Source: Labyrinthula sp. Ha
Lineage: Eukaryota; Sar; Bigyra; Labyrinthulida; Labyrinthulaceae
Assembly (NCBI GenBank): GCA_015227615.1
Contig: JAALGZ010000008.1
Coordinates: forward strand, 1 to 64,000
Length of the DNA stretch: 64,000 bases
Reading direction: 5' to 3'
The notes under the pieces: generated by a model
What the model was told of the DNA's origin: nothing
The model's input: the letters and a program-made list of their open reading frames with translations, nothing else
Databases searched by the model: none
In this document: positions 47,201-59,700 of the stretch, one piece after another
How the letters are laid out: every line of letters begins with the position of its first letter
Position numbering within the stretch: position 1 is the first letter of the stretch
Translations under genes and position numbers: made by a program

Positions 47201-48600
47201 GCTGATAATGATATTTATATTATTTCAAAAACTAATGTATTTTAGTGTGAAAGCGGTCAGAATATCTATGTTAATAATAATACCTTCCGTTTCTATTGTC
47301 CTAAAACCCAGCCATTCAATTCATTCTCCTTTCTTGTATGTTTCATATATTGGTGTGATGCTTAGCCATATTCTTTCCTAGAATGATACATGAACTACCT
47401 GAGGCAATATAGAGTAAATGGAAACGTTCCTTTCCTTTGAATTGTTGTTGGATTATTTAAAGGTTTATTTATTGTGCGTAGATCCTCTTTTTGACTTACC
47501 AACATCGTCTCGCTTCGTGCAGTTTGTTTTGTTTGCAAAACTGCTGTGTTCGAGCTTCCTCATCGGAGTGAGATTCTCTACTGTCTTTACTTGCTTCACT
47601 ATAGACCTATTGAAGCTTATTTTGAAAATGGTTTTTGCAAGAACCATTGGAACTTGTAATATTGGTTCTTTCCTTTTTCATTCAATCTTCTGTTCTATGT
47701 ACATGCTCTTGCAGGTATCGCAACATCTGTAATTATAGCTGTTTTTATTATTGTGCTTGTGTTGTTTCACATGGGATAACTGTTTTCGGTATCGATTTAA
47801 TACTTTAGCTTGTCTCTGGTACAATTGTGTCAATTTAAGAAGAAATCATAAAAAGTTGAGAGCAGATTCTGTCAAACTCCTGCTCTTCTCCTCTTCTCTA
47901 TACCGAGATGTCAAAGAATTCTACTTTTTTATGTTTTGCAACGTTCAGGAGCTTATTAATTTTATCTTCTGGGTCAACTATATAGCAAAGGCTTTCCAGT
48001 CTGATTGTAGCTGTTCTGTAAGACTCAAGTTTTTGACACCGAGTATATTTTTTGACTGATCCAGTTGCTTCCTTTGAACATTTTTATTGCTTTCTTTAAT
48101 GTTAAACAAATTTTGAAGTGTTTGGAGCATTTCATTTGCTATGGTTATACCTTCTCTTTTAAGATAGATTTCAGGAGTGACCCTGGTTATGATAGCATCT
48201 ACTATTTTGGCATTGACTTTCTTTTGTGCAAGCTTCAGGTCTACCTTTCCACCTACCGTGTTAATTCTCTTATTTCTGTACCTAGAAGAGGTTTTCAAAA
48301 TTTTGTCTATTAGATAAACATAGGTACATGCGCTCCACAAGTTTTAGTCTGCCCTTCGTTCCAAAAGGCGGATATTATTACTAAGGTTCATTTTTGCTGC
48401 TAGAGAATAGGTTGTTAACCTGTTATACTGAATTCTTCAGTATCTATTTGATTTCACGTTTAAAGATTGTTGTTACCAGGTACTGCATTAAAATTACGAT
48501 CTAAAACTATGCATAGTGTTCTACTAAACACTACTGTGTTACAAAGATCTCAAAAATTCTTTGAAATACTATCCTAGCAGGAATAATACCACATTAACTT
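44300..48600 (-). mobile_element. Ty1/copia retrotransposon fossil 1
   Basis: A broken, old element read on the minus strand. The best part is a gag-like stretch at 47978-48340 (for example VDAIITRVTPEIYL and ANEMLQTLQNLFN, the pattern copia gag uses before its coiled region). A basic gag-tail-like stretch lies near 47465-47647, and the start of a reverse-transcriptase domain is suggested near 44830-44935 (PSGKAVLGTKKIP). The order gag then RT along the minus strand and the spacing of about 3.3 kb fit copia. Edges are approximate; no clear pair of LTRs was found. Many breaks; clearly decayed. Confidence 0.5.
45159..45170 (-). other. Primer-binding-site-like string TGGTATCAAAGC
   Basis: Read on the minus strand this differs by one base from TGGTATCAGAGC, the initiator-Met tRNA primer site common in Ty1/copia elements. 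It lies within the fossil region, but no LTR terminus ending in CA adjoins it and its position does not fit the gag-to-RT order of fossil 1, so it may mark a second nested piece or be chance. Confidence 0.2.
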
Positions 48601-49437
48601 TGGTCAGTACAACTTATCTAACACAATATAAAACTTTCATTTCTCGTAACAGGTATTTTGATTCATCTATTCACATTTATAAGTTGATCAAGTTTCTGAA
48701 ACCTGCGAAAAAACAACAACTACAACTAGAAGCTGTTCAGCCTCAGCTCCGAATAATAATCAACTATCTATACCTGTTGCACACATTTTAGTTTCCAAAT
48801 TTAGACCCGATCTTCATCTTCACTCCACGAAGGACCCAGTGATCTCTCTCATGACTTGACCACTTTCTTTGAAAAAGATAACGAGCAAAAGTACATAATA
48901 AAATTGAAAATATAATCCAAATAGCCCAAAAGAATCCATCTCAACCAGAGATATTGTAATAACCTATTTAGAAGCAAGAAAACTATTAATAAAAGAAAAC
49001 AAAAAACAACTCCTGTCGGATTGCCAACAGTCAAGGACAAGATGTTCTATATTTTCACTAGCTCGGGCAACTTATTCCTAAACAACTCAAATATCAATAT
49101 TTTGTCCTTGAATATTTTGTTTAGGCTGTATTATTCTGGTAACAAATATTTTTTTGGTACGATTCTAACCCCCCCTATAAGTTATGAAAATTACAGTATC
49201 AACATATTCTTCCTTAGTTATTGTGGTTTTATAAGAGAACTTCATGTGAAATAATTATAATCTACTCTATTGATATATCGTTAGATATTGATAGAGGATT
49301 TTATTCAACGCAACCCTTAAATATAGGGTGCAATATAATAATTATAATATTTCCACATATTATCGTCATCACTTTTAGTTTAGTCCTCGCACACCGAACA
49401 CTTACCAAAACTAACCAAAAGACTAAAATCAAATAAA
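48601..49437. other. Spacer and promoter region of the LVIVD gene
   Basis: About 840 bp between copia fossil 1 and the LVIVD gene. The frames at 48849-49040 and 49021-49254 are hydrophobic or AT-rich with no motif. The last 100 bp before the ATG are strongly AT-rich and must carry the promoter of the LVIVD gene. Confidence 0.4.
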
Positions 49438-51105
49438 ATGAAACTTACTACAGGATTAATCCTAGCAGCTGTTTTAGGAAACAACCAAGTTTCCGCAAGT
49501 GCGCGCGGTCGAGCACATATGGACCGCAAAACTGAGTTTTGGGAGACTCATCACTCCGTATTGAAGCAAGAATCTTCGGTGGTTGGAGATCCTCAGGTCT
49601 GTACAGACGGAAGTGTAACTGCTGGTGGAATTACGTACGAATGTGATAAAGTGAACTTTCTATCACTTGTAAGCAGAGAAGACATGACCATCGAGAGGTC
49701 TGATTTCAGTGATGGAATTAATGAACTGGCTGATATTTGGGGTGCTGTACTTCCTTCTGGTAGGAAAATCGCTCTAAGTTGCATGACAAATGGAATCTGG
49801 TTCATTGATGTTTCAGATCCTGTAAATCCAGCTAGATTAGGATACATTGAATCTCCAAGAAGTGAATCTTACTGGTGTGATGTAAAAGTGTATGAAAACA
49901 CAGCATATATTGTACAAGATGCATTCAGAGGTTCAGAGACAGATTCCCTTGATGGAGTAATGGTTTTTGATCTACTTCGTCTTGAAGGTCTTGATGCAGT
50001 GAATTCTGATATTGTGTTCGAGATGGATTACCACGCAAGAGAACACGGAGCAACTCATAATGTTGTACTAAATCCAGTTACAGGATATCTGTACTCTGTC
50101 GGTGTTGAAAATTCACCTTGTGGAGAAGGAATGCACATTTATGACTTAAAAACAAACAGATTGGAACCAGAATTTGCAGGATGTGCTCCTGATAAATATG
50201 TACACGATGCAATCTGCGTAATTTATGACGGACCAGATAGTCGATTTCTTGATAAGGAAATATGTTTTGGAAGTAATGAAGATGCTCTTGATGTATTAGA
50301 TGTTACTGACAAAACTAATATTACACTTATTAGTAGAACAAGTTATGAACCACTTGATTATACTCATCAGAGTTGGTTGACAGCTGATATGGGATATTTA
50401 TTATTGAATGATGAAGGAGATGAATATTTGAGTTTAGTTGAGCATACAAGAACACATGTTGTTGACTTGAGTGATCTCACAGCTCCTGTATTTCAGACAT
50501 ACTATGAGCATAAAGGAGTTGCAATTGATCATAATTTGTATATTTGGGGTGCTGCTTATAAACAGAATCAAGTTGGAAGTGGAGAAATGGAAGAAGAAAT
50601 CTATTCTGGATATGCTTATCATACGAATTATGTAGATGGGCTGAGAATATGGGATATTTCAGATATTGGAAGAGAAGATTCAGAGTTTTCAGAAGTTGGT
50701 TTTTTTGATACTTCTCCGGATATGTCTGGAAATCAAGATTGGTATGGAACTTGGTCAAGTTTTATGTTTCCAGATGGAACTATTGTTGTAAACAGTATTG
50801 AAAATGGAATGTTTGCTCTTCAGTTTGAAGATGTTTTTTTCACACCTGAAAGTGAGTATGAAATTGATGACCCAGAAGAATATGAAGATGGTGAAACAGA
50901 AGGAGAAGATGATGATATTGAAGAAGAAGTTCTTTATGGTTTGACTGGTGTTGCTCTACTTTTGGCTATAATATTGCTTCTTCTTATTGCACAACTCAAT
51001 AAAAAATCAAATCAACAATATTATGAACTAGAATATAAGAAAGAAGGAAAAGTTGATGCAAAGGCAAAGGCTGTAGAGGTTAAAGCAGAGACTCAATCCG
51101 TTTAA
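49438..51105 (+). CDS. Membrane-anchored LVIVD / choice-of-anchor-B beta-propeller protein
   Basis: 555 aa, intronless. It starts with a signal peptide (MKLTTGLILAAVLGNNQVSASA). Residues of about 90-465 carry the repeated blades of the LVIVD family: GIWFIDVSDPVNPARLGYI, YWCDVKVYENTAYIV, GVMVFDLLRL, GMHIYDLKTN, ALDVLDVTDKTN, HVVDLSDLTAP, GLRIWDISDIG. Histidine motifs typical of the choice-of-anchor-B group are present (HGATHNVVLN, YTHQSWLT, AIDHNLYIWG, AYHTNYVDG). After an acidic linker (about 475-497, very Glu/Asp-rich) comes a transmembrane helix (LTGVALLLAIILLLLIA, about 502-518) and a short charged tail. Topology is therefore type I, with the propeller outside the cell or in the lumen. The family's biochemical role is poorly known; a surface or wall protein is a reasonable guess. 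It sits between two copia fossils but is itself intact. Confidence 0.88.
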   Translation: MKLTTGLILAAVLGNNQVSASARGRAHMDRKTEFWETHHSVLKQESSVVGDPQVCTDGSVTAGGITYECDKVNFLSLVSREDMTIERSDFSDGINELADIWGAVLPSGRKIALSCMTNGIWFIDVSDPVNPARLGYIESPRSESYWCDVKVYENTAYIVQDAFRGSETDSLDGVMVFDLLRLEGLDAVNSDIVFEMDYHAREHGATHNVVLNPVTGYLYSVGVENSPCGEGMHIYDLKTNRLEPEFAGCAPDKYVHDAICVIYDGPDSRFLDKEICFGSNEDALDVLDVTDKTNITLISRTSYEPLDYTHQSWLTADMGYLLLNDEGDEYLSLVEHTRTHVVDLSDLTAPVFQTYYEHKGVAIDHNLYIWGAAYKQNQVGSGEMEEEIYSGYAYHTNYVDGLRIWDISDIGREDSEFSEVGFFDTSPDMSGNQDWYGTWSSFMFPDGTIVVNSIENGMFALQFEDVFFTPESEYEIDDPEEYEDGETEGEDDDIEEEVLYGLTGVALLLAIILLLLIAQLNKKSNQQYYELEYKKEGKVDAKAKAVEVKAETQSV

Positions 51106-51939
51106 AAAAGATATAATATCAATTGCTTCGTAGGGGGTGATTAATAAATGAACAAAATAAAGTCAGTATTACACTTTTTTTACTTGAAACTTTATTATTC
51201 GTTTCCTCCTCATACTTTCTTTGTCAAGTGGGAATAAACTTTTGGAGTGAAGTTCTTTATCTCTCTATGTTCCATTGGTTAAAAGTCTGCTATGTAGCTA
51301 CATCTTTTATCTGCTCGGAATGCACTATCGAACATTCAGATATTCCAAAGTGAGGAGAAGCTACTAACAAGAAATTTAGGCTATTAACTGACTTGATTCA
51401 AGCTATCTTCGGTTACGTATATGTCTGTCCGAAGTCTACACTCATGTGAGGCTTCAATTTAGAGCCAGCAATTCCTTAAAACTAAGTCTTGAAATATACT
51501 CAGATTGTATGATGTTAAGTCTTTTTACTCGTCTTGAACCGCGTTTATGTTGTTGTTAAGCTTGTTGTTTGCTTGCTCCTTTCTTAATTTTTTTGCTGAA
51601 GATTTTTTTGTCAGATTGTTTAGCCTTTTTATTTCCAAAATAGAAAGCTTTTGTTATCTCTTTAATTTTGATAATGTTATGATAATTGCTGACCAATTAA
51701 TATATACAAACTCCTGTAAGTATGTAACGCCGGAAAACTACTAGAAACAGCCGTGCTTCATATGTACCCAATTCCAAACTCTCTTGCTCTGTCCATAGCT
51801 TTCTTCTATTTTGTTTTATTTGTTGTAACTTTTGACTTACCCATTCTTATTTAGTTTACTCATTATTTTTTGCTTCTCGTTTTTATTTTTTTTGGTTATT
51901 TAAGGTCTGACGCATTACTTTGCAACCTGTGACTTCTTC
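51106..51939. other. Spacer downstream of the LVIVD gene
   Basis: About 830 bp with no gene. The right part may include the 3' LTR of copia fossil 2, which would lie just beyond its RNase H end, but I could not find a matching second copy near 57 kb. Confidence 0.35.
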
Positions 51940-54900
51940 TATTACTTCTCTATATTCTTTAATATTCCGTTTCTAACTTTGGAGATCATTTCTTTTGATA
52001 CCGATCTAGTAAATAAGCCGGCAATCTTACTTTTACCATGTGCATAGGTTAACAACCACTTCTTCTTCAACACAAAACATGTAAAAGTATATTTAACTTC
52101 AATATGCCTAGATTTACCAGATATTGTTAGGGCATTCATTACCTTCATTGCAGCTTCTTTGTCACAATAGTTGGCTTTTGGTTTTTCTCAATGAAGTCTG
52201 TAATGTTATTGACCTATTGCAGGTTACATACACCTCTTATGAACTATATGGTGTCAGTCGCTACGCTGCTTTTTACAATCAAATTTTGGCGATTTGTTTT
52301 CCATACCACTAGTGCGTTATCCCATTAAATGATGCGACCATCAATGGCACATAAATATGCTGGAACATTCTTCCAGCTAGCATCAGGACAAAACTTTATC
52401 TTGTGTGTGTCTGTTACCCTTTGGAGCCTGATGTCATAGTTTAGTGTGTGCACTATGTACTTGAGTAGCTATTGGATTGTCTCAAGTGTCCAATATGAGG
52501 ATATGCTGCAAAAGCCGGAAGTCTGTTTACCACCTGTGGAAAATCAGAACGGCATTTTCGAAACAGAGAGATTAAGGTCCCGATGAGGGATTGGTGCAAT
52601 TTAAAGTCAATATTTTTCTGAGACATCTTGAACCAAGTTCCTGGGTGCTATGGAATCTTTGCCATGTCCGAGTCCTTAATCTCGAAGAATTCTGTTTTAG
52701 CTCCTATGTATTTTCTAGTGTGTAGAGTAATGCATTTTTGATTTTTGAATATCTCAATACCAATAAATTTTTCATTCTTTTCTATGTGTTTCTCTCAAGT
52801 TCTTCTGTTAATTCTCTCAAGGTGTGGTCGCCAGTCCTCTTACATCGGCATGAAAACAACACATTCCCCACATTGATGATTAGAAATAAACGTTGTCTTT
52901 TATGTGGTTTTATTTAGAGAAGTTTCGTTGATATTTCACTGAAGGACTAAGGTTATCAAGTGCTTCTTCAAGAAATTGTATCTGCACACAACGGACTACT
53001 TAAGTTCATAAATGACGTTATTGCTAGTTCAGGCAATATCCTTCCTATTTTCCACGTATTTTACGAGTAAGGCTAAACATCCAATAGCTTTCAAAACCCG
53101 TGAAGGTAAGTTGTACACCTCTCTCGTTGATTAATATATGTAGGTTTTTCTGCTCCCAATTTTACAAGAAAGAATTTAATAGCCCCACTGCTTTATGACG
53201 GACTGTAGTTAGGTTGTAAAGACATAAAAAATTTCTTGGCCACGGTTATTCTCACTTTATACATGGTAGTTCTATTTATTAAGTCACAATTTTTGGGAAA
53301 CAGTTCAGCTTCTAATGGGATCTCTGCTCCTTGTGGTACTTTCATATTTTATATCAATTTATGATCTTTGGTTGTGGAGAGCTTTTTCTTCTGCTTATTA
53401 TGTACTTCTCTCCGTTGTCCAGGATTATCATATTTATTTATCTGAAAGTAAATATTTGATTTTTTTTTCATTATATATACCTGAAATAAGATGCACTTTA
53501 GATTGCTGGTTAGATAAAAATCCTTAGCCGACTTGATTATGGTCGTTCGTTTCACAAAATAGTATTGAACTGCTCTTGTTTTGTTTATACCTCTTCCAAC
53601 TCAGTGCGTTGAATTCTTATTGACTTATTCACTTTTGATGCTCTTAACTTCTATTTCTGGATTATGACTATCACCATGTTTATTTTCAGTCTTACAAACA
53701 TGATTATTGAATAACGTGTTGAATCTTGGGTGTATGTTTCTATTGATGATAGATCTTATGTTTTTCTTATCTAAAATAAGCTGTTCTGCTGAATTTTTAA
53801 AAGAGTCCCAAAAGTAACCTTCTCTAAATCTTTCTGATATTTTTTTTGGTTTTTCAGAGAAAAAAAATTCTGGCTAGAATAAATAATATATTCAATTAAA
53901 TCTCTATTCTCAAGTAATTAGAAATCTAGAGTTTGCGTTATACTTGACGTAAAAACATTGCTCCTTCCACATATAGCATATTTTGCTGAGCACGATCAGT
54001 ATTTTCAGATAGTTTAGACTGAAAAAAACAATGTTCTCATCAATTATAGAATTTTAGTATTCACAGACTAAGTTTTACCATTCTCTTGCGGTGTATTCGT
54101 GCAGCTAAATATGTAGTTACTTCCTTTTCTGATACAGAATCCAATGTTTCTTTGGTTCTTGAATTCAATGCCTTGATTCTTATGAACATTTTAACTTTTT
54201 ATGTTTAAATTTTATATCCTATTTAATTAATTTTGCCAAATTTAAATGATATCTGATTTATTTGAATAGACGCCCAATTATTTGTATTTTATATAATGAA
54301 CATGTGATTACGCAGAAACATCTCTCCTATATGACTCAAAGACTTCCTTTGATAGTTACATGCTATTATATCACAGTATGACATTACTGCAAATACCGCC
54401 TAACAATTAACCTATCAATCAAAGACACAAATTTACAAATTATTCATTGACTCGTATCTCAACAAATACTGCGAGTTAGAAGACATTATTAACATCAATT
54501 TAAAGCTCTAAACTTGAACTTTAAGCTTCTGCACTTTTCTAACTACCTATTTAAATCTCTACTTAGTATACGCCTTTTCTTTTCTCGCACTATATGTTTC
54601 ATGAATTTAGTATCTAAAATATTGCAATACAACCACTGGAATAGTTTATAAGAAGGAAAAGGTTGTTTGATTGTATATCGACAGTCTTATTATTTGTGGT
54701 ATTATAGATATGATAATTTGTTATTCTCAAAAGGTTTGCACAGACGTTATAAAATGACTATGAACTATTCTGAACCTTTCCTGAAGAGTATCTTAACAAG
54801 CTATGCAATAGCTTAGTATTAGATAACATCGATAATTCTTGTTCAATTAGAAAACTTGTTGTTGTTCTTGGATATCTTTCTGGGATTATTCGATGATTAT

Positions 54901-56700
54901 GCTTATTTTGTCATGCTTGGCAAAACCAAGATGGTTTCCATTCCAATATATACTGAAGCTTAAGTCAATTAACTTCTCCATGCTTAACAAAGATATTCAT
55001 GTATCAAGCACTGCGACATTGTGTACTACTAAAATTTCATCTCTGTTAACTGTAATAGCAAAACAGCTCAAATGGGGGTTTCATGACCCACTGCTACTTT
55101 TATCTCAATTTTATTTGTTTTTCGGAAAGTTCCCTTTTCACAATTAAAAATTAGAGCACGAAGATCAAATCGAACGATTCGCGGCTAAAATGACGCCTCT
55201 GTCGCATTTATTCTTATCTGGGCACTTATGAACTAGAGTAACCTATTTCAAAAATTCTGTTCATAATCACAGGAAAGTTTAGAGATTATTATACTACACG
55301 TACCAACTCAAAGTTTCTACTGCAACACGACTTGCACATTAAGGCAAGGAAAAAGCTAAGCTGAAAATATAAGCCAAGAGGAAAACTGGGTAGAAGGAAA
55401 CATAAACCAAACAACAACAACTCATAGCCGGAATTCTCTAATAATAATTAAATAAAAAAACAAGCTGAATTAGCCGGGACAATGTTCAAAACATGGATAA
55501 GGGGTAATACGACAAATCGGGGAATTAACCCACGTGTTGATATACAATATTAGTACTTTCACAAAACTAAGGAGTTAAGTAAGTAAATTTTCTGGATTGG
55601 ACTTGAGCTCTAATACTGGTCTCACAAATCTTATTGTATTTTCTTTTATATTATTATCATTTTGGTTAAAGGACAGTTAACCAGCTACTGCTATCGATTC
55701 TGCTTCATTGTTGATAGCTTCATTCTCTTTTTTTTTCTATTACCATACTCCTGACATTGCATAATAAGACTTTTCTGATAAATTCTTTAGTTCTTACATT
55801 GTTTTCATATTTTTTCTTTTGAGACACTCCGGAACAAAATGCTTCTGGATGATATAAGTAATAGATTAAGATCTGCATTCCAGCTCTGGTTCAAGTATCC
55901 TCTTTGTCCGCAGCGGCTATATTTCTCTCTACGTTTGTTTTGAGGAGTTTTGCTATTATTAAGGTTTTGCTTCCCTTTTCTGAACTTAATTTTTTGCACA
56001 ATAAATCTCATTTCTCGAAGAACAATTATATAAGAGCTTAAATATTTATGTAACATCGGGTGTTATTCTAACTTGTCTATAAAAGGGATTTTGTTGCTCT
56101 GTAACATCATACTTATTTTAGCCTTGACATTCGAGTTTATTCCAAATTATGTGTAACATATGTAGTTGGTTTAAATTTTTTTTGCTTTTCCCATTGTAGT
56201 TGCACTAGGTTTGTTTGTGAATTGGGATTATATTCTATTGCTTTCGCGCAATTCACTTATATAACACAATTATTTAAATTTATTCAAAAGACAAAAATGT
56301 TATTCTATGTCTCGCACCAAATCAATAATATCTTCGGCTAAATTCCTGTAGAATATCTTGGTAGATATTTCATATATTACTACTTGTGATCTTGCCGCTT
56401 TATTACCAAACTGAAGTTCATCTGCTTCAACGTCAGTGCTTACACCCAAATGTACTTTTCTTACATATGAAAACATTAAGAAGATTAAGTCAACTCTTGT
56501 TTTGGTGTGAATATTAAAGTTTAGAGCTTTTTCACTGAGATCTCAGCTGTAAACTTAATGTTTTGTTCGAACCAAAAAAGGTTTTTGAAGTGTTTCAATG
56601 TTTATTTAGCCTTTTTTAACATACCGAGTGGATATAAACTTTGGAATTTGTTTCTTTGATTTCTATACTTAGATTATTAAATGACTTAAATATACACTGT
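51940..56700 (-). mobile_element. Ty1/copia retrotransposon fossil 2
   Basis: A broken, old element on the minus strand with its domains in copia order. Gag-like sequence lies at about 55800-56650 and includes a degenerate zinc knuckle near 55870-55930 (YSRCGQRGYLNQS). Reverse-transcriptase-like blocks lie at about 52750-53330, including the region equivalent to the YVDD box. The RNase H end is at 51942-52450, with SGKSRHIEVKY matching the H-x-R-x-KHIDI-x-Y block. A span of about 4.7 kb is normal for a copia interior. LTRs were not found and the edges are approximate. Many breaks. Confidence 0.65.
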
Positions 56701-59700
56701 AACTGTAAATGTGATACTTAACAATACCATAAAACTGTAACAATACTATAAAACTATAACAAATTGGTCTATTTTATATTAACTTCTATCAACTGTTTAA
56801 TTTTTTGCTAAAGCCGAAGTTTGCAGCAAACCAGGTAACAGTATTGATTCAACACTAGCTCATCTGTTAGAACCTTCAGATTAAACTGACACAAATTACA
56901 GATTTAATGACCAATTTCTTAAGTACATAGCTAGGAAGATACTTTTTGTCAAATCCCTATGATATAATCAATTAGACAGGTTTCTTAGATTTCAGGGATA
57001 TTCAAAAACTTGATGAATACTTCCCCCTAGCATAGTTGAAATCTAGTGCTCTTTTGTACCTCCTTAATTCTGACTATTGATTTATTATCTTTTCTGGAGA
57101 TTTAAAAAATCAAAGACTTTTCAGTGCGGATATGATGAATCTCTAAGTGATTGACAATAACCAGGAAACATTCAAAGAAATTTGAAAGAGGATTGCGAAG
57201 TTCTAAAATTTTCACTTACAAGAGGGGTGTGTGAAATAGCTACTTCTTCCCTCGATTACTCGGACCTCTTGGCGCAAAAATGTCATATCACTTTCAAAAT
57301 AAAGCTAAATACAGACTAAGCCACAGATTATGGAAATCGAACTGTTTTTGAAAGTCTTAGACTACTTAACAAACATTTTAATGGTATCTATGGTTACGTA
57401 AGAATGTGTCATCTTTCCCATTCGACAATACTCAATAAATTTTATAGTATTCTTGACACGGATTGGAGAAATTTCAACGAGCATCTCAGTGAAAACTTAG
57501 CAAATTAGAAAATCTTAAATATTTCTGAAAATTTTCAAAATCTATTTGAGGAAATATATTTATATACATGTGTATAGAAAAAATGTTCAAGAAACCATCT
57601 TGCTAATTGGTTTACAGTTGCCTAGAAATAATATTAAAGAAAGTGTAAAATCAGGAAATTTCGAAAGAGGCCTAATTTAGTGTAAGAATAAGTAGAGTCA
57701 GTCTATTTATCTTTCTGAAATTTACATTTATAATATGGGGTGAATACATTAAAAAACGAACTTAGTAATTCTGGAATCCTTGCGAAACCAAATTAGAACT
57801 TTCTGTGGACACAGTGAAACCAAAATTAACCTTTTAGCATCTTTTTAATTAAAAGAGAAAATTAAAGACCTTAAATTCAACTCAAATGTCCTGAATAAAC
57901 CTGTTTTGGAGTATTTGTTGGCTTAATTTTGCCGAAATATGTCTTCTTTTATTCTATTGGATACATAATTTTGGTTGCGCCGTTGAAGAAAAAACTTGAT
58001 ATCTGGAAGATGATAAGAAGGCATATAACTTTCTGCAAAAATAATTCATAGCTAAGCGAATAATATATTTTCATAGTTTTTAATCTTCCTTAATCTGTGA
58101 AAAATTTTAGAAGTATATCAGATCTCATCTATGTATAAGAAAATGGTATAGAATCTAACAAGAAAAATATAGTATGATAAATTCTTGCCTCATCTATAAT
58201 TTGATCCTTCAAATTTCAAATATAGACTTGACACATATTAATAAACTTTGGTAGAATATGGAAAGATAGATTTGAAATCATAACATTTTTTACTTCTCCT
58301 TTACTAGGGATTTAAGTGAAATGGAAGGATGTGTTTCTCTTTGATTTTTTCCTTCAATACTTATCACTCAGAAATCTCTTAAAAAATTTAAATATAGAAA
58401 TAATATCTTCTTTGGGTTTAAAAACAAAGGGATAGAAATATTATTTTCGTCAATAATAAGCTCCCAATCTTCAGCTACAGCAATATCTTTAAATGCCTTG
58501 AACTGTGCTTTAGATAGTCACGCAGATAATAAAACCCTAACCGAAAATTTTATTTTCCGTATATGAAAATTTAAGTCTTTAAGTATATTTAAATTATACT
58601 TTTTAACTAAAAACTGGTAGACACATTAGCCGTGATTTTTTTTTTGGAAAATCTTCAATATTAAATCTCTTTTTAATAACCAAGTTTCTTTAGAACATTA
58701 TCCACTCACATAAGAATCTGGACAATTAATTCAAGGTTACGAGATCATGTAACCTCTTACTTTGCACTTAGCAAAGTAAGAGTTCTTCAAATTTTTTTTA
58801 CTAACAAATATGGGTTTAGATCTAAACATCTGGATAAATAAAAGTAAGCTGAAAAGAGAGGTATTAGGGACTATCCAAGTGCATATAACACATGGTATGA
58901 AGTGGTGCATAACTGAATTATTCTTATTCTTCATAGCAGCTTTGGATCCAAGTTGATTTATTGATAATGTATCAATAATAAATTTCTCCATATTTTTCTT
59001 ATTGATTAATTCTGATAATGCCTAAATCATTTTGATTGTTTATTGATTATCATTGATCATCAATAATGAATTGGGTTAAATGGCCTAGTACCAAGTGGTC
59101 CAAAAAATTTACGTTTCATGTTGTCACCTTATGAAATTCTCCTAAGCACGGGCATATGACTAGATTTTCTTAACGGTAAGACTGCAAACTACCGTAAAAA
59201 GCTTTTTCGCCAAATATGTATATATCAAGGTAGAACCATAACAGGAATCTTACAATTATGCCGCGATATACTGCTTCATTAATAGAGACAATATATGACC
59301 TTGCTGCATTCTATTACTAGTTCTGCCCGGGCCATATGGTCCTTTTATCTGGATTTACGTGTCGTCCATAAATAAAAATATGTATTGTTAAGCAGTTCGA
59401 TTCAGGGTCATGTGGCCCAATCTGTTATTGATCAACAAAATAAAATCAGAATCATGTGACAAAACCCGGAATCTCAAATCTTTTGCTGGCAACCAGAACC
59501 TAAGCAATCATCAAATGATTATTGATAATTTAATCAAATCCGATGCCTATTAGAGGCAAAAACAACTAGCAAAGCTGAAATTTAAGGCCTTCAAACTAAA
59601 CAGATTTTTCATCAAGTTTGGAAATTTTTATTCAAGTACTAGCAACTTAACTAGAATATAAAATCTGTTCAATTTAGAAAAATTGTATTATCCAGACACA

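Noticed and set aside
59395-59405. tRNA B-box-like GTTCGATTC
   Set aside because: No A box or cloverleaf can be formed in the preceding 70 bases.
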